A DNA stretch of 64,000 nucleotides from Dactylosporangium siamense (GTDB lineage Bacteria > Actinomycetota > Actinomycetes > Mycobacteriales > Micromonosporaceae): assembly GCF_016862795.1 (NCBI RefSeq), contig NZ_BONQ01000057.1, positions 1-64,000 of the forward strand. Direction: 5' to 3'. The notes under the pieces were generated by a model. It did not search any database, was not told where the DNA came from, and worked only from the letters and a program-made list of their open reading frames with translations. The translations under genes were made by a program, and so were the position numbers. Shown piece after piece: positions 36,088-44,432 of this stretch. Positions within the stretch are counted from its first letter, which is position 1. Each line of letters opens with the position of its first letter.

Positions 36088-37332
36088 ATGGCTGACGAGC
36101 GGACATTTGTGATCGTGGGCGCGAGCCTCGCCGGGGCGAAGGCGGCGGAGACGCTGCGCACCGGAGGCTTCAGCGGCCGGATCGTGCTGATCGGCGAGGA
36201 GACGGAGCGCCCGTACGAGCGCCCACCACTGTCCAAGGCCTACCTGCAGGGCGACGAGGACGCCCGCGGGAAGGCGTTCGTCCACCCGGAGGAGTGGTAC
36301 GCGGAGAACGACGTCGACCTGCGCCTCGGCACCCGGGTCACCCGCGTCGACCCGGCGGCGCGGACCGTCACCCTCGACGGCGTCGACGAACTGCACTACG
36401 ACAAGCTGCTGCTCACCACCGGATCGCGGGTGCGCACCCTCGACGTGCCCGGCGCCGACCTGACCGGCGTGCGCTACCTGCGCACCGTCGACGAGGCCGA
36501 CGCGCTGCTGGCGCACCTGCGCGCCGCCGCGCACGTGGTCGTCGTCGGCGCCGGCTGGATCGGCCTGGAGACCGCCGCCGCGGCCCGCAAGCACGGCGCG
36601 ACCGCCACCGTCGTCGAGGTCGCCGACCTGCCCCTGCAACGCGTCCTCGGCGACGAGGTCGCCACCGTCTTCGCCGACCTGCACCGGGCCAACGGCGTCA
36701 CGTTCCGCTTCGGCGCCTCCGTCGCCCGGTTCACCGGCGTCGACGGCAAGCTGACCGGCGTCGTCCTCGCCGACGGCACCGAACTGCCCGCCGACGTGGC
36801 CGTCGTCGGCGTCGGCATCCAGCCCAACACGGAGCTCGCCGTCGACGCGGGTCTCGAGGTCGACAACGGCATCGTCGTCGACGCCGCCCTGCGCACCTCC
36901 GACCCCGACATCTACGCCGCCGGGGACGTGGTCAACCTCGACCACCCCGGCCTGGGCCGGCGGGTGCGGGTCGAGCACTGGGCGAACGCCCTCAACGGCG
37001 GCAAGGTCGCCGCCGCGTCGTTGCTCGGCGAGGCCAGCTACGACCGGGTGCCGTACTTCTTCTCCGACCAGTTCGACCTCGGCATGGAGTACTCGGGCTT
37101 CGCGACGCCCGGCGGCTACGACCAGGTGGTGTTCCGGGGCGGGACGTCGGTCGCGGACGGGTTCATCGCCTTCTGGGTGAAGGACGGCCGCGTCCTGGCG
37201 GGCATGAACGTCAACGTCTGGGACGTCACCGACGACATCCAGGCCCTGGTCCGCGCCGGCTGGGCGGGCACCGCCGTCGACCTTGAGGGGCTCGCCGACC
37301 CGAAGGTGGCCCTCGCGGACCTGCTCGGCTGA
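36088..37332 (+). CDS. FAD-dependent NAD(P)H ferredoxin-reductase-like oxidoreductase
   Basis: A 414-residue class I pyridine-nucleotide oxidoreductase. It has an FAD-binding start (FVIVGASLAGAKAAETLR), a typical PYERPPLSKAYLQGDE, the NAD fold (VVVVGAGWIGLETAAAARKH), a second FAD motif (DIYAAGDVVNL) and a C-terminal reductase domain. It probably passes electrons from NAD(P)H to a ferredoxin serving an oxygenase or P450; none is nearby. The start at 36088 follows GGAAGG, rather than the open frame from 36052. It is monocistronic. Confidence 0.87.
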   Translation: MADERTFVIVGASLAGAKAAETLRTGGFSGRIVLIGEETERPYERPPLSKAYLQGDEDARGKAFVHPEEWYAENDVDLRLGTRVTRVDPAARTVTLDGVDELHYDKLLLTTGSRVRTLDVPGADLTGVRYLRTVDEADALLAHLRAAAHVVVVGAGWIGLETAAAARKHGATATVVEVADLPLQRVLGDEVATVFADLHRANGVTFRFGASVARFTGVDGKLTGVVLADGTELPADVAVVGVGIQPNTELAVDAGLEVDNGIVVDAALRTSDPDIYAAGDVVNLDHPGLGRRVRVEHWANALNGGKVAAASLLGEASYDRVPYFFSDQFDLGMEYSGFATPGGYDQVVFRGGTSVADGFIAFWVKDGRVLAGMNVNVWDVTDDIQALVRAGWAGTAVDLEGLADPKVALADLLG

Positions 37333-37336
37333 GCCG

Positions 37337-37500
37337 TCACCCGGTCAGCTCACGCATCCGCGGGACGACCTCGGGGGCGAACCGGCGGACCTGGTCGGCA
37401 CGGGTCCGCGACCGGCCGGCACCCGAAGGTGTCGAAGCGCAGGTCGTGGACCCGGCCGGCGATGGTCCGCGCCCAGGTCCCGCCGTCGCCGCGCAGTCCC
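37337..37500 (-). pseudogene. C-terminal remnant of an LLM-class (F420-dependent) oxidoreductase
   Basis: The minus strand reads WARTIAGRVHDLRFDTF and then, after a frame change, ADQVRRFAPEVVPRMRELTG and a stop at 37337. This is the usual C-terminus of luciferase-like F420 oxidoreductases (Phe-Asp-Thr-Phe, Asp-Pro-x-x-Gln-Val-x-x-Phe-Ala-x-Glu-Val-x-Pro). No upstream part of the barrel is present before the response regulator gene. It is a decayed fragment in a 300-bp intergenic region that otherwise holds the next gene's promoter. Confidence 0.55.
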
Positions 37501-37636
37501 GGCCCGCGAACCGCGGCGGCAGGTCAGCCATGGAAGGGCCACGCCGGCGCGAGCGCCTGCTCATCGCGTGGTCGAAGCGGCATCCCGAGGTGGTCCGACC
37601 GCCGGGCGGTTGCCGCCGCTGGCTATCCTGCACACC

Positions 37637-38302
37637 ATGTCGGACCAGGTCAGGCTCGTGATCGCCGACGACCAGGCGATGATCCGGGCCGGCCTGCGGC
37701 TGGTCGTCGAGACCGCCGCCGCCGCGACGATCACCGTCGTCGGCGAGGCCTCCGATGGCGAAGAGGCGGTGGCCGCGGTCCACCGCCTGCGACCCGACGT
37801 GCTCGTCATGGACATCGCCATGCCCCGCCTGGACGGCCTGTCCGCGGCGCGCCGGCTGCTCGCCGGCCCGCGACCACCGAAGATCGTCCTGCTGACCATG
37901 TTCGACACCGACGAGCACCTGCACGCGGCGCTGCGGCTCGGGGTCAGCGGGTTCCTGCTCAAGGTGTCGCCGCCGGAGCAGCTCATCGACGCGGTCAGGG
38001 TCGCGGCGGCCGGTGACGCGCTCATCGACCCGGCGGTGACCACCCGGGTCATCGCGTCGTTCGCCGCCCGGCCGGAGCCGGCGCCCGCGCCCGAACTCGA
38101 CACGCTGACCGGCCGTGAGCGCGAGGTGCTGGAGCTGCTCGTCCGCGGGCTCTCCAACGCCGAGATCGGCGGGCGGCTGCTGGTCGGCGAGGCGACCGTG
38201 CGGACCCACGTCGGCCGGATCTTCCAGAAGCTGGGGCTGCGCGACCGGGTCCAGGCGGTCGTGTACGGCTACGAGGCGGGCATCGTCCGCCCCGGCGGAT
38301 GA
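37637..38302 (+). CDS. NarL/LuxR-family response regulator
   Basis: A 221-residue regulator with a receiver domain (1-120; phospho-acceptor Asp59 in DVLVMDIAMPRLDG, Lys in FLLKVSPPEQL) and a LuxR helix-turn-helix (155-215; LTGREREVLELLVRGLSNAE). Its stop overlaps the ATG of the histidine kinase gene (ATGA), so the two form a two-component system. Start chosen at 37637 because similarity begins there; the frame is open 118 codons upstream over non-coding sequence. Its likely target is the neighbouring membrane-protein gene or an ABC system, which is inference. Confidence 0.92.
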   Translation: MSDQVRLVIADDQAMIRAGLRLVVETAAAATITVVGEASDGEEAVAAVHRLRPDVLVMDIAMPRLDGLSAARRLLAGPRPPKIVLLTMFDTDEHLHAALRLGVSGFLLKVSPPEQLIDAVRVAAAGDALIDPAVTTRVIASFAARPEPAPAPELDTLTGREREVLELLVRGLSNAEIGGRLLVGEATVRTHVGRIFQKLGLRDRVQAVVYGYEAGIVRPGG

Positions 38303-39426
38303 CCCCCGCACCCGCGCGCTGGCGGGCGTCGTGGCTCGACGCCCTCCTCGCCGTCGCCGTCGCCGGGGCGGGGATCGTCGAGGCGTACGGGCGGGCCGGC
38401 CCCGGACCCGGACACGTGCACCGGCCGGACCTCGTCGCCGCGGGTGCCCTCGTCGCGGGCGTGCTCCTGCTCCTGCGCCGCCGGTTCCCGGTCGGGACGC
38501 TGGCCGCGCTGACCGCACTGTCGGCCGTGTTCCGCGTCGCCGTCACCGACGACGACTACCCCCTGGCCGCCTGGCAGTTCTACTCGAACTTGATCCTGGT
38601 CCACACGGTCGGCAGCCAATCCACCGGGCCGCGCCTGCGGGCCGCCGGCGTCCTCGCCGTCCTCGCCGCCTACGCGCTGTTGCAGACCCTGCCCGGTCAG
38701 GACGTCGCCGAGAGCCTGATCGGTGCCATCTTCATGGGCGTCGCCTACGGCAGCGGCATCCTGCTGCGCCGGCAGACCCGGCGGACGGTCCGGATGGCGC
38801 AGCGGGCGGCGGTCGCGGCCACCGACGAGCGCACCCGCATCGCCCGCGAACTGCACGACGTCATCTCCCACAACGTCAGCCTGATGACCTTGCAGACCGG
38901 TGGCGTGCGGCTGCTGCTCGGCACCGACCGTGAACGCGAACACGACCTCCTCCGAGGCGTCGAACGAGCCGGTCGCGACACCGTGGAGGAGTTGCGGATG
39001 CTGCTCGGCGTCCTGCGCGACGGGCGCCCGCCGGCGGGGCTCGACCGCCTCGACGAACTGGCCGGGCCGCTGCGGGCGGCGGGGCTCGACGTGCGGCTCA
39101 CCGTCACCGGCCCGCCGCGCCCGCTGCCGCCGTCGCTGGGCCTCGCCGTCTACCGGGTGGTGCAGGAGGCGCTGACCAACACCCTCAAGCACGCCGGTGC
39201 GGCGAGCGTGGACGTGACGATCGGCTTCACCCCCGGCGAGCTGGCCGTGGAGGTCCGCGACGACGGCGCGGGCGGTGCCGCTGACAGCGGCGGGGCGGGA
39301 CCGGGGCACGGCCTGGTCGGCATGGGTGAGCGCGTCGCGCAGCACGGAGGCACCCTTCGCGCCGGCGCCCGTTCCGGCGGCGGCTACTCGGTCACCGCGA
39401 CGTTCCCGCTCACCGCCGGCGCCTGA
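38299..39426 (+). CDS. Sensor histidine kinase, NarX/DesK-like
   Basis: A 375-residue kinase with four or five N-terminal transmembrane segments (about 15-155), a HisKA_3 dimerisation region with the phospho-His in ARELHDVISHNVSLM (near residue 188) and a HATPase domain ending GLVGMGERVAQHGGTLRAG. The regulator gene precedes it with a 4-bp overlap. Little sequence is outside the membrane, so it may sense membrane state. Its last 43 bp overlap the convergent membrane-protein gene. Confidence 0.9.
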   Translation: MTPAPARWRASWLDALLAVAVAGAGIVEAYGRAGPGPGHVHRPDLVAAGALVAGVLLLLRRRFPVGTLAALTALSAVFRVAVTDDDYPLAAWQFYSNLILVHTVGSQSTGPRLRAAGVLAVLAAYALLQTLPGQDVAESLIGAIFMGVAYGSGILLRRQTRRTVRMAQRAAVAATDERTRIARELHDVISHNVSLMTLQTGGVRLLLGTDREREHDLLRGVERAGRDTVEELRMLLGVLRDGRPPAGLDRLDELAGPLRAAGLDVRLTVTGPPRPLPPSLGLAVYRVVQEALTNTLKHAGAASVDVTIGFTPGELAVEVRDDGAGGAADSGGAGPGHGLVGMGERVAQHGGTLRAGARSGGGYSVTATFPLTAGA

Positions 39427-40046
39427 GCCCACTGCGCGTCGCTCATCCGCAGCATCCGGATCCCGATCACGCCCGCTCCGGCGATGTAGAGGACGCTCCC
39501 GGCGATCATGCCGACCGGGTACACCGGCCCGGCCAGCATCCCGGCCACCATCGCCGGAGGCGCCCACCAGGGCACCTGCTGGTCGTACGCCAGCGAAAGA
39601 CCGAGCAGCAGCACGCCGAGCAGACCCAGGAACCCCGGCACCTGGAAACCCCACAACGCACCGGCCGCGGCGAACGCGGCGTCGGCCAGCCGATCGCCCT
39701 CCGCGGTCCCGAGGTCCGCCTCGAGCCTGGCGTAGAAGAAGTCACCGAGCATCAACGCGGAGAAGTTGACGACGCCGAGCAGCGCCACCACGCCGGCGAT
39801 GTGCCCGAACAGCACCGCGCGCCGCCGCACGAGGTGGATCATCCCGATGATGCCGGGCACGAGCAGCACCCAGCTCCAGTGCAACAGGGCCGCGCTCACC
39901 GACACCTGCCCCGGATGGCGCCCGTAGGCCCCGTCGGCGGCGTCACCGGCACGCAGGGCCGGGTCGGTGAGCAGGCCCGCGACGTAGAACAGCGGCGCGG
40001 CGACGAGGCAGGCCCCGGCCAGGAGGCGTCGAAACTTGTGCGGCAT
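39384..40046 (-). CDS. Integral membrane protein, DUF4386-like
   Basis: A 220-residue protein with about six transmembrane segments (for example LLAGACLVAAPLFYVAGLL and GVVALLGVVNFSALML). It is similar in layout to DUF4386-type membrane proteins of unknown role. Its 3' end overlaps the kinase gene by 43 bp on the opposite strand, and it is divergent from the GAF-PAS-GGDEF gene. A link to the adjacent two-component system is plausible but unproved. AAGG lies before the ATG. Confidence 0.7.
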   Translation of the reverse strand: MPHKFRRLLAGACLVAAPLFYVAGLLTDPALRAGDAADGAYGRHPGQVSVSAALLHWSWVLLVPGIIGMIHLVRRRAVLFGHIAGVVALLGVVNFSALMLGDFFYARLEADLGTAEGDRLADAAFAAAGALWGFQVPGFLGLLGVLLLGLSLAYDQQVPWWAPPAMVAGMLAGPVYPVGMIAGSVLYIAGAGVIGIRMLRMSDAQWAQAPAVSGNVAVTE

Positions 40047-40170
40047 GACGACCTTTCGGCTCGAACGGTGATGTGTCGAGCCGGACGGTAGGCCGGGCGC
40101 TCCCGGCCGTCGTCAGCCGCGACGCTGACCCGGATCAGCGCCGCCGCGGACGCGCATTTTGTTTAGGATC

Positions 40171-40179
40171 GGAGGTGAT
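40171..40179 (+). promoter_or_regulatory. Full-length Shine-Dalgarno site deciding a GTG start
   Basis: GGAGGTGAT is complementary to the whole 16S anti-SD. The GTG at 40188 lies 8 bases beyond it. The ATG at 40178 overlaps it and opens only a 13-codon frame, so it is not the start. Confidence 0.75.
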
Positions 40180-40187
40180 GCGTCGAT

Positions 40188-41765
40188 GTGAGGGTGCAGG
40201 GTCGGCCGGATCGGGGTAGGCGAGCCGTGGATCGAGATCGGGACATGGCGATGGCCGCGATCCGTTCCGTGTACACGATCACCGGGCGCATCAACACCGG
40301 CAGCACCGTCGTCGAGACGCTCCACCGCATCGCCGAGGCCGTCGTCGAGGGTGTCGGGTTCGGTGCCGCGGTGGTCAACTACCTGCATCCGGACGGCGTG
40401 TACGAGGCGGTCGCCATCGCCGGGCCCGAGGAGGCCCGCGCCGAGCTGCTCGGCGCGCGCTACCCGGCGGCCGAGTTCGACGCGCACCTCGCCGACGCCG
40501 ACGAGTGGGGGCAGCTGCGCTTCCTGCCGCACGAACGGCACAACGACGGCATCCAGTCCTGGATCCCCGCCCCGGTCGACGGCGCGGAGGGCGTCCCCGA
40601 GGAGGAGCGCTGGCACCCGCTCGACGCCCTGTTCGCGCCGCTGTGCGCGCCCGACGGGTCGCTGGTCGGGGTCCTCAGCGTCGACCTGCCCGCCGACGGC
40701 AAGCGCCCCGGCGCGTTCCAGCGGGAGCTGCTCGAGATGCTCGCCGCGCAGGCCGGCATCGCGATCAACAACGCCAACCTGGTCGAGGCGCTGCGCCAGG
40801 AACGCCGGCACCTGGAGGCCAGTGAGGCCGCGTTCCGGCTCGCGTTCAACGGCGCCGGCACCGGCATGTGCATGATCGGCCTGGAGGGCGCCGACCTGAC
40901 CCGGATCGTCCGGGTGAACCCCGCCCTGTGCGAACTGCTCGGCCGGGACGAGGACGTCCTCGTCTCGATGCGCTTCGGCGACTTCATCCACCCCGACGAC
41001 CTCGACCACAGCCGGGCGGTGTTCGCCGGCGGCACCGGATCGGTCCGCGACTACGAGGTCCGGTGCGTCCGCGGCGACGGCGAGACGATCTGGATCTCCG
41101 CCACGATGTCGGTCGTCGCCGGCTCGCCCGCGTTCGCCATCACGCAGGTGCAGGACATCACCGACCGCAAGGCGACCGAGGCCGACCTGGTCCGCCGCGC
41201 CTCCCGCGACCCGCTGACCGGCCTCGTCAACCGCGACGCCTTCACCGAGCCCCTCGCCACCGCGATCCGGCGGGCCCGCACCGACGGCGTCGTCAGCGCG
41301 CTGCTCTTCTGCGACCTCGACGACTTCAAGGTCGTCAACGACACCCTCGGCCACGATGCCGGCGACGCGGTCCTCGTGGCCGTCGCGCACCGCCTCGTCT
41401 CCCTGGTCCGGCCCACCGACACCGTCGCGCGGCTCGGCGGCGACGAGTTCGTCGTCCTCACCGGCAACGTCACCGTCGCCGACCTCGGCGCGCTCGTCGA
41501 CCGCCTCGAACGCTCGGTCTGCGCGCCGATCACGCACCAGGGCCACATCATGCGGGTGCGGGTCAGCGTCGGCGTGGCCGTGATCGATGACACCATCGAG
41601 GACGCGGGTGCCGCCCTGCGCGCCGCCGACCGCGCGATGTACCTGGTCAAGGGCGCCCGCCACGCCGGAGGGGTGACCAGACGGGTGACAGCACCCGGTG
41701 AGCGTTCGGGTGCGCCGGGTGGTATGCCGGTGCTGCGGTTGGCCCGTCCCGAGGGCGCCCAGTAG
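40188..41765 (+). CDS. GAF-PAS-GGDEF diguanylate cyclase
   Basis: The 525-residue protein lacks membrane segments. It has a GAF domain (about 25-190, with LFAPLCAPDGSLVGVLSVDL), a PAS domain (205-325, ending ITQVQDITDRKATEADL) and a GGDEF domain (335-500) with an intact RLGGDEFVVL. It should make cyclic di-GMP in response to a cytosolic signal sensed by GAF or PAS. The GTG start is fixed by the perfect SD site. It is followed by a c-di-AMP riboswitch belonging to the next gene, so two cyclic dinucleotide systems lie side by side. Confidence 0.88.
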   Translation: MRVQGRPDRGRRAVDRDRDMAMAAIRSVYTITGRINTGSTVVETLHRIAEAVVEGVGFGAAVVNYLHPDGVYEAVAIAGPEEARAELLGARYPAAEFDAHLADADEWGQLRFLPHERHNDGIQSWIPAPVDGAEGVPEEERWHPLDALFAPLCAPDGSLVGVLSVDLPADGKRPGAFQRELLEMLAAQAGIAINNANLVEALRQERRHLEASEAAFRLAFNGAGTGMCMIGLEGADLTRIVRVNPALCELLGRDEDVLVSMRFGDFIHPDDLDHSRAVFAGGTGSVRDYEVRCVRGDGETIWISATMSVVAGSPAFAITQVQDITDRKATEADLVRRASRDPLTGLVNRDAFTEPLATAIRRARTDGVVSALLFCDLDDFKVVNDTLGHDAGDAVLVAVAHRLVSLVRPTDTVARLGGDEFVVLTGNVTVADLGALVDRLERSVCAPITHQGHIMRVRVSVGVAVIDDTIEDAGAALRAADRAMYLVKGARHAGGVTRRVTAPGERSGAPGGMPVLRLARPEGAQ

Positions 41766-41824
41766 GGTCGTGAGGTCTGCTCCGGTCGACCTGCGCCGCA
41801 TCGGCGCTGCCGGGCAGGCGCCGT

Positions 41825-41951
41825 CGAGTCGCGATGTTCGCGAGCCGGGGACCCAATGAGTCCTCTGGGGTGTATCCGTGGCCGAGCCGCGGTAGGGCGA
41901 ATCTTCCCGCCCGAACCCGTCAGCTAACCCGGTAGGCGGCACCGGAAGGAG
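41825..41951 (+). promoter_or_regulatory. Cyclic di-AMP riboswitch (ydaO/yuaA class)
   Basis: The conserved core is plain: GAGCCGGGGACCCAATGAG, then GGGGTGTATCC, GGTAGGGCGAAT, and CCCGAACCCGTCAGCTAACC with GGTAGGCGG and GGAAGGAG at the end (41850-41951). These are the signature sequences of the ydaO class, which in actinobacteria precedes genes for wall hydrolases and usually turns them off when c-di-AMP is high. The 5' limit is approximate. It lies about 125 bp before the start codon of the secreted protein gene. Confidence 0.9.
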
Positions 41952-42074
41952 TCTGCCGATGATGGCCGCCCGCTTGCCGTCGTAGCGCCTCACCACTGAT
42001 TCCCCCCTTCCAGCACGCCGTGCCCGTCACGACGTGCCGATGCCGCATGCCTTTTCGACGAAGGAATTTCAGTA

Positions 42075-42803
42075 GTGAAGCCGTTGCCACGCCAGTTCCA
42101 CCCACGACATCGCCGGGCCCGTCTGATCCTCGGCGCGAAGGCCGGCACCGTCTCGGTCGCCGTGCTGTCCGCCACACTGCTGGCCACACTGCCGGCCGAC
42201 TCACCACCGTCGATGTTCACCGGTTCCGCGTATGCCGAGACCGGCGCCGTCGCGTCGTCGTCCCCGGCCCCGACCTCGTCGGCGTCGCCGTCTCCCGCGC
42301 CGTCGCTGCCCGGGCCGTTCGCCGTCGCGGTGCCGGCCGCGCCGCCCGTGCCGCCGGCGCCGCCGGTCGTCCGGCCGGTCGCCGGGCTCGACCAGCAGCA
42401 GATGGACAACGCCGCGCTCATCGTGAAACAGGGCCGGGCGCAGGGCATGTCCGACCGGGCCCTCGTCGTCGCGATCGCGACGGCGATGCAGGAGAGCGAC
42501 CTGCACAACGTCGCCAGCTCCGCGGTGCCGTCCTCATTGCAGCTGCCGCACCAGGGTGTCTCCACCGACCACGACTCGGTCGGGCTGTTCCAGCAGCGGG
42601 CCAGCCAGGGCTGGGGCACGGTGGCGGAGCTGATGAACCCGTCGCACTCGGCGATGCTGTTCTACAACGCGCTGGCCAGGGTGCAGGGCTGGGAGCGGAT
42701 GAGCGTCACCGCGGCCGCCCAGGCGGTGCAGCGTTCGGCGTTCCCCGGTGCGTATCAGAAGCACGCCGCTCGCGCGGAGCAGGTGGTCGGCGCGCTCACC
42801 TGA
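42075..42803 (+). CDS. Secreted lysozyme-like/transglycosylase-type wall hydrolase under c-di-AMP control
   Basis: The 242-residue product has an N-terminal basic stretch and signal segment (about 1-55, ending AYA), a Ser/Pro/Ala linker (58-100) and a C-terminal helical domain. That domain has AMQESDLHNVASS, with a likely catalytic Glu, then HDSVGLFQQRASQGWGTV, patterns of the lysozyme-like superfamily. It should cleave or remodel peptidoglycan outside the cell. The start is a GTG with AAGGA upstream, behind the ydaO riboswitch, which supports a wall role during osmotic or growth change. An inverted repeat follows. Confidence 0.75.
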   Translation: MKPLPRQFHPRHRRARLILGAKAGTVSVAVLSATLLATLPADSPPSMFTGSAYAETGAVASSSPAPTSSASPSPAPSLPGPFAVAVPAAPPVPPAPPVVRPVAGLDQQQMDNAALIVKQGRAQGMSDRALVVAIATAMQESDLHNVASSAVPSSLQLPHQGVSTDHDSVGLFQQRASQGWGTVAELMNPSHSAMLFYNALARVQGWERMSVTAAAQAVQRSAFPGAYQKHAARAEQVVGALT

Positions 42804-42836
42804 GCGCGCGCAACGATGGTGCGGCGTGACGCACCG

Positions 42837-42867
42837 CCGGATCCGGTTGTACGGTGACCGGATCCGG
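42837..42867 (+). terminator. Inverted repeat downstream of the wall hydrolase gene
   Basis: CCGGATCCGG occurs twice, 11 bp apart, and each copy is self-palindromic. The pair can form a 10-bp stem with an 11-nt loop, 33 bp after the stop codon. It is a likely terminator of the plus-strand gene. Confidence 0.55.
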
Positions 42868-42896
42868 CCGTCGGTCACGGCGCTCTGACGCCGGGC

Positions 42897-42920
42897 GCGC
42901 ACCCGGCAGGCCGGGTGCGT
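42897..42920. terminator. Hairpin terminator between converging genes
   Basis: CGCACCCGG-CAGG-CCGGGTGCG is a perfect 9-bp stem with a 4-nt loop, 9 bp from the end of the minus-strand synthetase gene. It may serve both strands. Confidence 0.6.
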
Positions 42921-42929
42921 TGTCGCCGG

Positions 42930-44276
42930 TCAGGCGGGGTGGCGGGTGGCCCAGCGGGCCAGGGCGACCAGCTCCGCGACCGCGGCCGGCTCGGGGATCG
43001 CCAGGTCGAGGGCGAGCAGCGCCTGCGCCAGGAGGTCCTCGCCCTGCTGGACGCACCAGGAGCGGGCGCCCGAGCGTTCGATGACCTTGGCGGCGCGTTC
43101 GAGCTCGGCGTCGCCCAGCCGGCTGTCGTGGCGCAGCAGCTCGGCGAGCTCGTCGGCGCCGGCCGCGAGCGCGGCGGCGACCGGGAGCGACAGCCGCCGG
43201 CGGCGCAGGTCGGGGAACGCCGGCCGGCCGGTCACGTGCGGGTCGCCCCAGATGCCGAGCAGGTCCTCGGTGAACTGTACGGCCAGTCCCAGCCGCACGC
43301 CGAACAGCCGCAGCTGCTCCACCCGCGCCGGGTCGCCGCCGCCGGCGATCGCGCCGAGTGCGCACGCGCAGCCGAGCAGGGCGCCGCTGCGCTGCTCGAC
43401 CACCGTGATGCAGTCCCGCAGCAGGTCGCTGCCGGACCGGCGGCGGGTCGTCGTGGTGTCGAGGGCGGTGCCGAGCGCCGTGTGCTGGCTGTGCAGGAGC
43501 TGCTGGACGGTGTCGCCGAGCACGCGGACGCCGGCCCGGTCGACGGGCGCCGCCCCGGCCCGGTGCCGCCCTCCGTCGGCGCACGCGTCGGCGGCGCCCC
43601 GCTCGACGACCCGTTCCCCGGTCACCCGCTTGTCGTGGGGCTCGACGAACTGGTCCCGGGTCGCCCGCTCCTCGTGCGGCTCGACGAACTGGTCCCGGGT
43701 CGCCCGCGCTTCGCCGCCCCGCTCGCCGGTTGCCGGTCCGCCGGCGACGGGCGTGCCGTCCGCCGCCGGCAGCTCGCTTCCGCTGGGCGGGCCGTCCTCT
43801 CCGTGCCGGGGGCCGCCCACCGGCTGCCTCTCCCGGGTGGCCTGGCGCAGCGGCCGCGGCACGCGCCGGGTCGGGTCGCCGGTGGCCGCCACGTCGAACG
43901 CGAGGGCCAGCATCGCCTCGCCGCCGAGGGTCGCCGGGTGCGGGCCGACCACGCTCCAGGCCGTCGGCCGGTGCCGCCGGGTCAGGTCGCCGTCGAACAG
44001 GTCCTGCTGCAGCGCCGACCAGTGATGCACCAGCTCGACCGCGACGGCGCCCGCGACCGCGTCGTGCGGGTCGCCGCCGACCGCGCCCGCGCAGACGAGG
44101 CTGAGCGCGGCTCGCGTCCGTATTCCCGGCGGATCCTCGTCGAGCCGTCCCAGCTGCAGCTCCGCCACGTCGCGGGACGGTGTGGGCAGCCGCCCGACGG
44201 CGGTGCGCAGCGGCGGCTCGACCAGGAGGCCGGCCCAGGCAAGGACGTCGTCGACGGTGCGCAGCACGGTGACCAT
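42930..44276 (-). CDS. Polyprenyl synthetase family protein with altered Asp-rich motifs
   Basis: The 448-residue protein has the all-helical isoprenyl diphosphate synthase fold (ALSLVCAGAVGG, AVELVHHWSALQQDLFDGD, then TRRHRPTAW). The first Asp-rich motif, usually DDxxD, reads QDLFD. The second, usually DDxxGD, reads EDLLGIWGD. So substrate binding could be altered or lost. A Gly/Pro/Glu insertion (about residues 140-235) separates the halves and contains a 36-bp tandem repeat. The start at 44276 is the ATG where similarity begins; the frame opens 17 codons earlier. It lies downstream of a DUF218 gene. It may act in a terpene step or as a regulatory relative. Confidence 0.72.
   Translation of the reverse strand: MVTVLRTVDDVLAWAGLLVEPPLRTAVGRLPTPSRDVAELQLGRLDEDPPGIRTRAALSLVCAGAVGGDPHDAVAGAVAVELVHHWSALQQDLFDGDLTRRHRPTAWSVVGPHPATLGGEAMLALAFDVAATGDPTRRVPRPLRQATRERQPVGGPRHGEDGPPSGSELPAADGTPVAGGPATGERGGEARATRDQFVEPHEERATRDQFVEPHDKRVTGERVVERGAADACADGGRHRAGAAPVDRAGVRVLGDTVQQLLHSQHTALGTALDTTTTRRRSGSDLLRDCITVVEQRSGALLGCACALGAIAGGGDPARVEQLRLFGVRLGLAVQFTEDLLGIWGDPHVTGRPAFPDLRRRRLSLPVAAALAAGADELAELLRHDSRLGDAELERAAKVIERSGARSWCVQQGEDLLAQALLALDLAIPEPAAVAELVALARWATRHPA
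43638..43709 (-). repeat. 36-bp tandem repeat within the synthetase gene
   Basis: Two nearly identical units encode RATRDQFVEPHEE and RATRDQFVEPHDK in the inserted linker. Copy number may vary between strains. A weaker third unit encodes RVTGERVVERGA. Confidence 0.75.
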
Positions 44277-44432
44277 CAACCGGATACCGCCTGGCGGGGG
44301 ACACTCACCGGAAAACGCACCACCCATCGGGAGCCGACCATGGACAGGCGCCGATCAGTGCCGGCGCCGTGGACTGGTCAAGTATGCCGCCGGTGCCCGC
44401 CTGACATGCCCAAAACCACGATGGTGGGCGGG

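Noticed and set aside
40178-40219. Small upstream frame at the perfect Shine-Dalgarno site
   Set aside because: Its ATG overlaps the site itself, too close for initiation; GTG 40188 has the right spacing.
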